From Carya illinoinensis (taxonomy: Eukaryota; Streptophyta; Magnoliopsida; Fagales; Juglandaceae), in NCBI RefSeq assembly GCF_018687715.1, contig NC_056765.1, positions 124,001 through 188,000 of the forward strand: a DNA stretch of 64,000 nucleotides, in the 5' to 3' direction. Positions 36,303 to 47,259 of the stretch are shown here, one piece after another (position 1 is the stretch's first letter; every line of letters starts with the position of its first letter). The translations under genes and the position numbers were made by a program. The notes beneath the pieces are model-generated. The model was not told where the DNA came from. It was given only the letters and a program-made list of their open reading frames with translations, and made no database searches.

Positions 36303-36835
36303 TGTTGTAATTCTAGGGTTTCGGCAAGAATACCAAATATCTCAACAAGATACCAAGATTGATTCAAGAAATATAAAATAGAAAACACAATCAAATTGTA
36401 AATAAGAAAATAGAACGAATATACCAAAAACACGAGGATTTAACGTGGTTCAATCCTTTCGGATCTACATCCACAGGGGGAACTGGCCAGAGATCATCTT
36501 ATTAAAATTTCCAATCGCAATAGAGAAACAGGTTACAAGATTTAGGTCATAAAATGACCCTAACTCCCTCTCAATTTTCACTGATTTTAAGTTTCTCTCA
36601 TAAACCCTAATTTCTCTCTTAGCCTCTTTCTCTTATACAGCTCTGTCTCTCTCTTCTATCTATAGTGGCCATCACTTGGCCTTTTATATTACTAACTCAT
36701 AACACGGCAGAACCCTAATGCATATGATCTAAACACGTGGCCATGTAATAACCACCGGATTACAAGAACAAAATGATAAGATACAAATTACAAATATGTC
36801 CTTCTATGTACAAATTATTGACACAGAACACTACA
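36303..36835 (-). repeat. LTR of Copia 3
   Basis: On the minus strand it begins TGTAGTGTTCTGTGTC and ends CTAGAATTACAACA, followed by the primer binding site. No matching second LTR is present in the window. Confidence 0.75.
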
Positions 36836-36840
36836 ACTTA

Positions 36841-37268
36841 ATTTTCTCATATCAATCTTGTTTTTACTCAATTTCTTTAAAAAAAAAAATTGCACAATAC
36901 TTCCGCACAGCATCACATATAACAACTTAGTTGACACAATTAATTCAACGCTCAAGAGCCAACCCAAACTCTCTTTGTTATACATTCAAATACTTGTTTC
37001 TTCTCTCTACATCACATTTAAAAAAAGAAAATAAAAGGAAAGTACGTGGGAAACTCTAGAATACTTTCTTCATGAATGGGTCGATCACAAAATCATTTAT
37101 TTCTCTTATTAAATTCCTTTGCCATCGTGTTATCTGCATAGCCTTCAAAGAAACCTACTTTTTTTTTTTTGTAAGTAGGATTGAAATCAAATACACTATA
37201 TAAGAAAACATGTTTTTTTTTTTCGGTTCTTTGCCATGACTCTTACACGACAAAATTGTATGACACAG
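36841..37268. other. Junction region of the SMT1 duplication
   Basis: 36894-37140 matches 39650-39970 in order (CAACCCAAACTCTCTTTGTTATACATT, AATGGGTCGAT, GTGTTATC), so it closes the first duplication unit. From about 37225 the sequence matches SMT1 intron 9 (CATGACTCTTACAC against CATGATTCTTACAC), so the second unit begins there. Confidence 0.7.
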
Positions 37269-38104
37269 GCAGACATCGAGATTGGTGATGGCCTTCCAGA
37301 CATCAGGACGACAGGAAAATGCCTTGAAGCGCTGAAGCAAGCAGGTTTTGAGGTGACTGCAAGTTATATCTTATCCATTTTTCTTCTGTTTTCTTTCTGA
37401 ATTTATTTTTATGATTGGCATGCACAAGTCAAGTGACAACTTAATTATTTATTCTACACAAAGCTTATATGGGAGAAAGATATGGCCCTGGACTCACCTC
37501 TCCCCTGGTACTTGCCTATGGATAAAAATCACTTCCCACGGACTAGTTTCCCTGCAACTTCGGTTGGGCGTTTCGTTACAAGAAACATGGTAAGACTGCT
37601 CTCATGCAAATGTCCCCCCAACATTTGGTTACAAAGATTCTGCATATTTAAATATACTTTTGTGTGTGTGTGTGTATGTGTGTTGAATAATGGTTTTCCA
37701 GCTATGAGATTTGCAAGAATTTTCTCTCCTTTCAACTCAGAAAGGGGTGAGGCGATTGATCATTAGAGTCTTGAATTTTTCATTTTTGCAGGTCAGGATG
37801 CTGGAATTCGTGGGAATTGCCCCAAAGGGGAGTCTACGTGTTCAAATTTTTCTACAGCAGGCTGCAGATGGTCTACATGAAGGTGGAAGGTAAGTAGTAC
37901 ATGTTCCCTCTATTGCAAAAGATTGAATGACTTTGTAGCATAAATTTAATGCACAGAAGTGTTGGTGGTGCGAGTGAATGGGTTTATTAAACAAGAAAAG
38001 AGATTTCTTTGAAGTTGATCTTAACTGAGAAATTCTTCAGGAAAGGGATTTTCACACCAATGTACTTCTTTCTGGCCCGGAAGCCGCTTTCAGAGGATCG
38101 CTAA
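37269..38104 (+). pseudogene. Partial SMT1 duplicate, exons 10-13 only
   Basis: Four exons match SMT1 exons 10-13 exactly in length and phase: 37269-37352, 37464-37589, 37792-37889 and 38041-38104. All GT and AG signals are present and the frame is open to TAA at 38102. Substitutions alter several residues (for example the last codon before the stop encodes Arg instead of His). The SAM-binding half of the enzyme is missing, so it cannot be a methyltransferase on its own. It is a gene fragment from a tandem duplication, though splicing from SMT1 readthrough transcripts is conceivable. Confidence 0.9.
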
Positions 38105-40146
38105 TTTGGCAGTGTAAACCAATAAACCAGACAGCAAGAGTCATCATGGAATTATAAACAAGTTTAAGCGTATGCTAAGAGTTGCAAGTAGCTTGTCTCT
38201 GTTCGATCAGTTTCCTTTACGTGTGGTGCTATTTCTACAATAAGTCTGAGGAATGTTGTTAACTTTGGCTGCATTGGGACATTGTCTCTTTTACTCACCT
38301 AACTATGAATAAAACTTCCTCCCCTGATTTGTGTGCATGATGTTTTTTCTACGCCATAATTAAATGTATGCATCTCATGACGATCTGCACTTTGACAGTT
38401 TGGAATTAAAGATCCGGCTTTCAAGCCATCAACCACCATTATTTCATGTTCTTCAATCAAATATTACCAAATAAGAAAAAATAAATAAAAGGAGTACATA
38501 CAACAACTGTTGTGCTCAAAGCCAGTTTATCTAAATGGTAGAGGAAACTAGTATTAGCCTGCGAACTGTACACACACACATCAGTTAAAGACTTGGATAA
38601 ATCTCCTTGAAAAGCAATGCATATTGCATGCACCTCTATAGAAATATTGGCTTAGTTTTCTAAACAAAAGCCCTGCAAATTGACCAAGTAGATTCTTGCA
38701 GAAATTAACTCTGTTTTCTCACTATTATTGAATAAATATATATATATATTGACTTAAACAAATAAACAAACCGTAACAAACTAGATTGTAATAAATTACA
38801 TACACACAAAGATTTTGGAATTACAGAACAGATGAAGTGATGAACCCTCTCCTCTCCAATAAACAAACTGTAAAAGAAGAGACATATATGGGCTATATAG
38901 CTCATGAATTGTGTGGGCTATCCAGCCATCTATTCGCATTGCGCATGTTGTTAATTGAGAAGGATTAACACCTACCTAGTGAAAATAATTTTTTAAAGAA
39001 AAAAAGGAAAAATTTAGTTACAAACGTAACTACACACTAACATATGTACTAATCTAATATGATTGATCAAAAAATAAATTTTATTGAAAACGATACTAAT
39101 TTAAATTTTGAATATAAAAAAATCAATATTAATACACAGATTAATATGCAATTTTATTTATACATAACAAAACTTTAAAAAAAAAAAAAAAGCTAGTTGT
39201 CTTTTATTCCAACAACATTTTTATTTTTTAATACAGCTCGAGATTTTATTAACTTTATTTATTAATTGGATACAATTGTAACAGCCAAGTGTTTTTTGCA
39301 ACTCTTCTTTGTATCAAAATGTCCTGATCGTGCGGTCTGAAAAGTTCGCCTATTAATTACTTTGAAAATTCATTTTCGTGTGCGAGAAGACAACGCAGCC
39401 TGTTATTGTTATAAGGGCTTTGTTAGATGCAGTCAATGAATACAGTCAGAATACAAATGGCTATACAGAATAAATATAAAAAATTTTTCATGATTGTACA
39501 AAATAGATAAAAAAAAATTATAAAAATAATTTTTTTTCACGTAAATCTCATATTAATTCACTTTTTTCAAAACGACTACACGTCAACTACATTTACCGAC
39601 TGCACAAATCATTTCTGTTGTTATAGTAAGTAATTAACAACAGTCATTCACCGCTCTAAGCCTCTAAAGCCAACCCAAACTCTCTTTGTTATACATTTAA
39701 TTACTTTTTTCTTCTCTCTTAATCACATTTAAATAAAGAAAAAGAAGGACCGTAATTTTTTAATGGTACACTACTCTTTTCTAAAAAGAACGTAATATTT
39801 GCACAACTCACTCATAATTATATCTAACATTATTAAAAAAAAAAAAAAAGAAATTGGAAACTCTAGGATACTTTCTTCATCAATGGGTCGATTACAAGAT
39901 CATTTATTTATTCGATTAAATTCCTTTGCCATTTGAATCGTGTTATCAGCATACCTTTCAAATAAAACCTAAGTTTTTTTTTTTTTTTTTGGTTCTTTTC
40001 AATGAAACAAAATCCTCAAAAAGATCTACAATATCGGATGGGGAGAGGAGTACTTCCTATGCGCACAAACAACAAATAAAAGCACAATACAAATATTTTG
40101 AATAGCAGGTACAACCTTTTGGCAGGCAGCAAAAAGATCAATGGAG
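38105..40146 (+). other. Duplicated 3' flank of SMT1 (second unit) and intergenic DNA
   Basis: 38110-39340 matches 31840-32715, and 39650-39970 matches 36894-37140. 39340-39640 has no counterpart in the first unit. No gene was seen. Confidence 0.7.
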
Positions 40147-41354
40147 TCATTCTTCCATAGGTTGGTTCTCTGCCAGTGGTTGGGACACCTTGACCTTGAT
40201 CTTCGGAAGAGTGAGAGATGGGTCCTCCTTGAGAACAGATGGGGCTTTGACCAAGCTGATGCTCTGCTCCAGCTCCTTTACTGCCTCTCTCATTTGCTGG
40301 GCCTTCTTTCCCTTCTTTCTGCAAATATTTTCAGTTACACGTTAGATGATACTCATCAACCTTATTACGCTTTTGAGCATAAGATAAAGAGATCACATAT
40401 TACCTCCTCTCAATATGTTTAGCCTCCCTCCTAGATCTGACTTTATCAATCGTCTTAATGGCCTTCAGTGTGTTTTCCGTAACATTCCTGTCATATCTCT
40501 CTGGCCTATTCCGCTTCCTCTCAAACTCAAAGGTAGAATCCTGCAAAAATAAGGAAGTAGGAACAAGAAAAACCATATCACCAATAAATCTTTTGTCATT
40601 CAAGCAATGTTGCATTTTGAATGATAAACTAAACAAGCATGTTTACCTGCGTCATGTCCTTTCCATGTAACCGCCTATAGGCCTTAGTCCATTTCACCTT
40701 GCGAGGATTCCTCTTCATCTTGAAATTCTTGTGGCACTTGGATCTACAAAAGCGAAATATCTACAAAAGGATCGCAAGTAAGAGATTGGGCACAAAATAA
40801 TAATATGAACCACCAGAGGATATGCAGCAACAATAGACTACAGCATTTTAGCAGGCATGTGACCTAGCTTTAATCCCTCCAAAAGAATAAAAGGTTTTCA
40901 TTTACTCTGGACAAAGAATTTTTGTGAAGCAACATATAAACTTTGACATTACCAAACAATAAATATCTGATTGCAGTTTTAGACTTACACATCAAGCCAA
41001 TATCCTTGAAAGACACATTCAACAGCTTAAAAACATGTAATTGGCAGTGATTCCAACTGATGGAACTTATGCCAGAAGATGAATCCCACGTGATTGACTC
41101 TAATTTTGGAAGCAAAAAAGAGTACATAGCAGCAGAGGCAAAAATAGACAACAGACACGGTTCATATGGCATAGCGAAATAAAGAACAAATTTTGCAAAG
41201 CAGCCTGAACTTCACATAGAACAATAGAATAGACAAAGGATAGCAAATTACGATTAAAAAATTAGAATCATACCTTTGCATCATTGCGGACAAACTGAAT
41301 ACCGTGCCCTGGATAGATAGTGGAGGAACAAAACCAACACTTCTCTATCCTCAT
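40147..41354 (-). CDS. RLP24: Ribosome biogenesis protein RLP24
   Basis: Four minus-strand exons, 41274-41354, 40647-40760, 40404-40540 and 40147-40318, give 504 bp and 167 residues in consistent phase, the usual length of the family. The N-terminus has the eL24-type four-cysteine zinc site (CWFCSS, then [10 protein letters not shown]). Then come the [12 protein letters not shown] and [16 protein letters not shown] blocks, a basic linker, and a C-terminal tail ending PMEE. RLP24 is a nucleolar placeholder on pre-60S ribosomes, replaced by eL24 after the AAA ATPase AFG2/Drg1 binds its tail (known for the yeast protein). A leader intron probably begins with GTAAGT near 42256, giving a non-coding first exon upstream. 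Confidence 0.95.
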
Positions 41355-42256
41355 CTTATTTTCAAACAACTAGAAAATCCAAGTTCCTAAAAGAAAAGGT
41401 TAGAATATAAGAGTTAAAAAAAGGTGTCATGAAGAAGAAACCCAAAAGGTAGATTAACATTAGAAATGCCTTGAATCTATGATGTGAATGCATGGAACTT
41501 AGAGAAATATATGAATCAAGTTGCAAACTGAAACAGGCCAGCTCAAACTAGTAACAAATATAACGAAGCATGAAAAGATTGTCAGCAACTAAAAACCAAA
41601 AAATGTGACCATGAAAACCTCAAGAAAAATAAAGCATTTCTTTCTCTTTTGGAACCTAAAACAACAAAGACAGATATATAATACTGCAATGATACGTCAA
41701 ATTTCCGTACATATATACTGCTCTGCCTTTTACCTTTACTTCAGTAAACTGAACACATCTTCCTAGTCTTTCCCTCAAATATTCGGGACTTTAACAGACT
41801 GTCGAGGTAAAGACCTCCGGTTTCATGGACTTATATTCGAGCATCTGTCCCCAATGAGAAAATCAAAGCCAACAAACAAATAATCTATATGATCAAATAC
41901 AGACACCAAGATTTCACTAAAAAACACTTTCATAATCCAGAATTCAGTAACATCGAATAATTACTGATCAGAAAGGAGGAAAAAAAAGAACTTGCATGTC
42001 ACCATAAGGCCAGTATATATATTTTTTTATCATTAATGCTATTAGAATTCACAAGGTAATGGAAAATAAGACAGAATTGCAGCACAACATCCAACATAAG
42101 AAGTTTATAAATATCACCCTGAGCTTCATGTTACAAAAACCTTATAACTCCCATACAGATCCTCTGTTTGTTTCCCGGGAAAAAAATTCCAAAAATATTT
42201 CGGAGTACAATGGATAGTAAATGCTAAAATTGCTTGCGGTTGAGGAGCTGAATAAA

Positions 42257-42460
42257 CTTACGGCGCCGTTAAGGGTGGTGCTGATGATATAACAGTCCCC
42301 GGCGGCAAAAAGCGCAGACGGAGTCGGTCCCTTCCTGCCTCGCAACCTTAACCCTAGTCCTCGCTTTGGTAGGAGGTTTACAACGTTTATGAAGACCGAG
42401 ATTTTGCTGGATATTTGGGCTGTGATCGGCCCTAAATGCAAACGGAACCATAGGCCCATT
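42257..42460 (-). promoter_or_regulatory. RLP24 5' region with site II and telo-box-like motifs
   Basis: TGGGCC (minus strand, 42453-42458) and TGGGCT (plus strand, 42416-42421) are site II elements. AACCCTAG at 42350-42357 resembles a telo-box core. This pair of motifs is typical of plant ribosomal-protein and ribosome-assembly gene promoters. CGCC followed by GTAAGT at about 42262-42251 (minus strand) looks like the end of a leader exon. Confidence 0.55.
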
Positions 42461-42659
42461 TTAGTTTTTCCAGGCCAGTTTCAGACCCAACAAGGAAAAC
42501 CATATCTACGGTTTGAGTAATGCTACTGGATCATTTGAAACTTAATGCTGAGATAGTCATTTTGACATAGCGCCACCACATAGTACCATGTGGTTTATTA
42601 AAAATAAAAAATATATTCAAACCAAAAGGCTGTCTGAAAATAAAAAAGATAAAGATTAA

Positions 42660-42885
42660 GGTCTCTTTTGATTATACAATTTAGATGAAATGAGATGAGA
42701 TATTTTGTTAAAAGTTAAATAAAATATTATTGTAATATAATTATTTAAAATTAGTTTTGCTTTGGGATTTGAAAAGTAAAATTATTTATTATATTTTTTG
42801 TGAGAATTTATGAAAATTGTAATGATTATATGTGATGAAATAAGATGAGATCGTTTATGTTTGGATTTCCAAAAACTCTAGTTCC
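42660..42885. mobile_element. Harbinger/Tourist-like MITE, copy C (diverged)
   Basis: Starts after TAA with GGTCTCTTTTGATTATAC. It shares ATGAAATGAGATGAGAT, AAATAAAATATTATTGTAATAT and GGGATTTGAAAAGTAAAATT with copies A and B. The right end is degenerate, so its boundary is approximate. Confidence 0.55.
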
Positions 42886-44072
42886 CTATAGCCTTTTGTG
42901 TTTGTATTTTTAATTTTGTTAATAAATCACACGGCATCACATGATATTGCCACATCAAGAAAGCCATATGAGCGATAAGTTCATATGGCTAGATGGTATT
43001 ATTCTTAAGATTTTACTCTCTATTGCAACATGGGAGAGAACACAACAGAGTAACAAGAGTTGCGCAAGATCCAATTAAAGTACAAGAATGCGAACTCCTT
43101 AGACCAATACAAGTATGAGGCGAGCTACTCAACCACCTACTGTACATACAACCTCCGCACTCTAGCCCACGTGGCTTTTTTTTTTTTTTTTAAATATTAC
43201 ACTTCTCTTGTTCCCATTTGAAACATCTCTTTCCCAGAAACCCTTTACGTCGTCCGCCCCTCCCTCAACAATGTCCCGCATCCTTCCCCTAACAGCTGCT
43301 TGTATAGAAAATAAATGAAGAGGTTAGAATCAATTTGCGAAGCAGACCTTGCAAATTTCTGACCAAACAGTTGCTGAGTTTTTTGAATGAGGTTGAGATA
43401 TTCCCGTAACAGAGGTAAAGATGGAGTTTTTACTCTTAAGTGAAGATGAATTGAAGGATTTCCGAACCAAGATAAGTCTTGTTAAAATTTTCTTTTCTTT
43501 CTTTCGGTTTCTCAGCAACCAAACAGCAAAATGCTGCCAAAAACCTCAAATCGAATCCCTGCTGACACTCTTGAGTTAGGAAAAATGTTGCCGATGCTTA
43601 AAATTTACGGAAATGAGATGGATAACAGATAATGGGTGCTAGCTGGGCAAGATGGGTTGAAGGAGAGAGGCGGTGGCAGAGAGAGAAAAAGAAGTGTTGA
43701 GGGAGAAGGATCTGGTTGGGTGATTGTGCAGAGAAGAGAGGCCTGAGCAAATGAGTGGATCGAGTGAGAGAAGAAGAAGGGCTGAGGGAGGAAGAGATCT
43801 GGGCGAGGGGGAGATCGAGTGGAAGAACCGGTGAAAGGGCAATCGACCGGGTTTGCCACGTGGGTGTGGGTGTGTGGTGTGTGCTAGTGAACCGGGGGTT
43901 GAGTAGATTTTTTCTACAAGTATTCACTCTAAATCTTAACATTTTTCAACCAAAGTTATTGATGCCAAACAGTTTAAATGGCCGCAACCACTTAAATTTG
44001 GCATATAACATATGAGATTGTCTTCTTCTTCTTCTTCTTCTTTTTTTTTTTTTTTTTTTTTTATACATATAT

Positions 44073-44119
<47 letters not shown>

Positions 44120-44170
44120 ATATATTGGGGGAGGAGGGTCGAATTAATGATCTCCATTTTGGAGATTTAG
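42886..44170. other. Intergenic region, no gene supported
   Basis: An open, Ser/Pro-rich minus-strand frame at 43598-43942 is explained by a GA-rich stretch. No domain or splice structure was recognised. Confidence 0.4.
44064..44116. repeat. TA microsatellite next to a CTT/T tract
   Basis: Long TA array preceded by CTTCTTCTT and a T-run. Confidence 0.85.
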
Positions 44171-45979
44171 GTATTGTGTAAGGGTGTAATCAATTCAGTC
44201 TGGTCTAGTTTTAGACAAAATCTAAGACCGAACCGATAGACATCAGTTTTGTATTTTCTAAAACCGATTACGCACCAGTTACCCTCCTAAACAAATAATC
44301 CGGTTTTAACGGTTTTTAGTCCAATTTTTTAGTTTTAATAAAATACATATAGATGTTAACATAGAGGGGCAGCCAATAGAAAGACAATGCAACTATGGCA
44401 CACGGCAAGAGAAAAAAACTATGGCTGATTTACTATATAGTTATTGCTTATTTACAATATAAATACTAGAATATAATGGCTGGACTATCTATATGGTAAA
44501 AGTAGCTATAACTATTATGTAACTATATTAACATAATTCTTTTAATTCCATCGCACATTATTTCTCGATAAAAACAAACTTGTGGTACATATATATTTGT
44601 CAAAATAAAAGTATATAATATTTGACTATTAATATAGCTTTATAAAACACAATTACAATTTACACAATTAGAAAATAAAACACGATAACACATATTAGTA
44701 AATACCATCTACTAGATTTCGGATTCAAAATCCTAAATTACAATCACAAAATTACACAAACACAATCATAAGAATTACAATTACAAATTAAAATTACACA
44801 CAATTACACAAACACAATCACAAAAATCATAAATTTCGGATTCAACAACCCCAATAATTTGTAATTGTAATTTCAAATCACAAATACCATCTACCAGAAT
44901 TCAAAGTAATTTTACAAACACAATCACAAAACTCGAATAACACAAACACAATCACAATCACAAAACCCTAATGATTTACATCAGGTTTCAAAATAATTTC
45001 AAATAACTTAAATAAGTTAAATGAAAAAAGTAATGGAGAAAAATTATGACGAGGAATCGAAGACAGAGAGACGTGAGAGAGGGGATGCTGGCTGCGTGAG
45101 TCTTGACTCAGTGAGGGAGGTTCCACGACGAGAATGAGGTGAGGCCGAGGGTCTGTGCATGGCAGGTTGTGGAAGAGAAGAAAATAAAAAGAAAATGAAA
45201 AGAAGAATTGAAGATTGAATTAGAAGTGGCACGTCACACTCACAGCAAGAGCCAGGAGGAAGAAGAAGAAAAGAAGAACCGAAGAAGAAGTGGGAGTCTA
45301 GGATGGCGCAGTAGGAGGATTGAGGAAAATGAAGAAAATAAAATGAAAGAAGCCCTAAGAGCACTAGCATTGGTTTCTTTACATGCATCTTCAAAATCAT
45401 AACTTTTGAAGATCGATTTTGCATATAAAGAAAAATTTTCACATTGGATTATGCATTTTTTAACCAAATAACAATAAATATTATTATTTTTTATTTTTTT
45501 CTTAAAATTATTATTTTTATATATTTTACAATTAACACAATGTGCTCAAAAATACAAATTTCATATATCTAAATATTACCAATTTTATATATCAAAATGA
45601 CTACTTTTGTCAATAAATATTAATACATATTAAAAAAAACATTTTATATCATCAACTTAATATAAACTTAATATATCAAAATCATATTAATACAAATTTC
45701 ACAAAATTGATTTTAATGGGTAGGAGAGAGAAAAAATAGTAAAATAATATTTGAAGAGTGAATTGTGGTTCTTCAAACTTGAATAAATACTATTCATAAT
45801 TATATAAAATTTTGAAAATACATAATCCAATGTAGACCAATTTAAAAGGATATTATTCAAATATAAAGATGAATATGAAGATACATAGACCATTACCACT
45901 GCTCTAAGGATCAAGGCTAACCAAAACGCACCGTATAAAGGAAAAGAGAGGGTTGTACTGAAGTGCAATATTAGTATTA

Positions 45980-46015
<36 letters not shown>

Positions 46016-46993
46016 GACTACTAGTATTAATAATATAAGTCTACATTAGACTATTAGTATTAGTTATAACTATATAATATATTAGACTATTAGTATAGAT
46101 ATATATTAGTATTAGTTATGGTAATTTAGTATAACTATGTTAGTATTATAAATAGACTTAAAGTATATGACCAATAGTAATATTGAATTAGACTATTAGT
46201 ATCATTATAAATATTAGTATTAATTATAGTGATTATAATAACTATATATTAGTATTTGTTAATATCTAATTGTTATAGTGAGTTTAGTTTATTATAACTA
46301 TATTATTGATAGACTATATTGATTATTTTATATGTGATTATTTAGTATAGTGATTTATATACTAATTTATACATAAACTTAAAGTATAATACTAATAGTA
46401 ATATAGTATTAGACTATTAGTATTTAGTATTAGCTTATGAAATGTAAATTGTAGTAATATAAATTATATTTATCTACTAATATCTTATGTACTTGTCAAA
46501 AAATAAATATTGAGAGTTTTAAGTTTATTAGGCCATCAAAATTTAGTAATAATAATTGAGTGATTTTCTTTATTTTTTGGTTCTTACTTTTTATGATAAA
46601 ATTTTATTAATAAATAATATATATTTATAATATTATATATTTAAAGCATATGATTAATTAAATTTTCATGTTTAAGATTAAGCTTTTATTTTATAAATTA
46701 TAATAACATTATCTTATAAATAATTTTAATTTTAATTTATATTATTATATATATTACATATAAAAATTATATATAATATAAAACATATTATATATAATAT
46801 TAAAAAAATAAAATATATATATTAAATAGTATCAGTCCAGTCTGGATAAAAAATGGCTGGAATCGAAATGTTCCAACCGATTTTTTATTTTCAAAAACTG
46901 ATCTCGAATTAAACCGATCCAAAACTGACCGATCCGATCCGATGCAACTGTTTTTCCAGTTTTTAAAATTTTGTTTACATCCACAGTCTTGTG
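44171..46993. mobile_element. Non-autonomous hAT-like element with nested MITE
   Basis: Body 44179-46985. The left end TAAGGGTGTAATCAA pairs with the right end (reverse complement TGTGGATGTAAACAA). Flanks are GTATTGTG (44171-44178) and GTCTTGTG (46986-46993), an 8-bp target duplication with one mismatch. CCGGTT/CCGATCC-rich subterminal words are present at both sides. No transposase frame exists, so it would have depended on an autonomous hAT. Confidence 0.7.
45359..45904. mobile_element. MITE nested in the hAT-like element
   Basis: Left end GAGCACTAGCATTGGTTTC pairs with the right end (reverse complement GAGCAGTGGTAATGGTCTA). TAA flanks both sides (45356-45358 and 45905-45907). The three-base TWA target suggests the PIF/Harbinger superfamily. 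Confidence 0.65.
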
Positions 46994-47259
46994 CCATCAA
47001 GCCACAGGCTGACGGCATACAGCATATGTGACTTAAGATGAAAATGAGATAGTAAATGGTTTTGGGCCCAAGTAGAACATACGGCCCATTTTCTGCTAAA
47101 ATGTGTATAATTTAGGCCGGCCCGTTTGAAATTGAACGTTAACGTACGCGCAGTTTATCTTCAATATCTTTACAGCACTAACATGCGCATATTATCGTTG
47201 TAGCCAACTGCCAACGCTCTTCCACTAGCTCAACCTCATCCTCCACTCCAAGGCTCAAA

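Larger units (their letters stand above)
33745..36835 (-). mobile_element. Copia LTR retrotransposon 3, truncated before the reverse transcriptase
   Basis: It reads leftwards. The LTR is at 36835-36303, the primer binding site TGGTATCTAGAGCC at 36300-36287, gag from the ATG at 36277, a CCHC knuckle (CFLCHKEGHFKKDC, about 35355-35310), protease (LDSGCSFYMCPC, about 35190-35150), integrase (YSDLWGPARV, SIIDDYSRKVLVY, LRTDNGLEYLS, about 34622-34130), and the linker ending near 33745. Reverse transcriptase, RNase H and the second LTR are missing. A MITE at 35718-35933 splits gag. Confidence 0.88.

Noticed and set aside
43598..43942. Minus-strand Ser/Pro/Leu-rich open frame, up to 114 residues, with two overlapping shadows
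   Set aside because: Opposite strand of a GA-rich stretch, with no domain, splice structure or conserved motif.
45208..45467. Lys/Glu-rich plus-strand frame and its minus-strand shadow
   Set aside because: It lies inside the hAT-like element and follows from GAAGAAGAA repeats.
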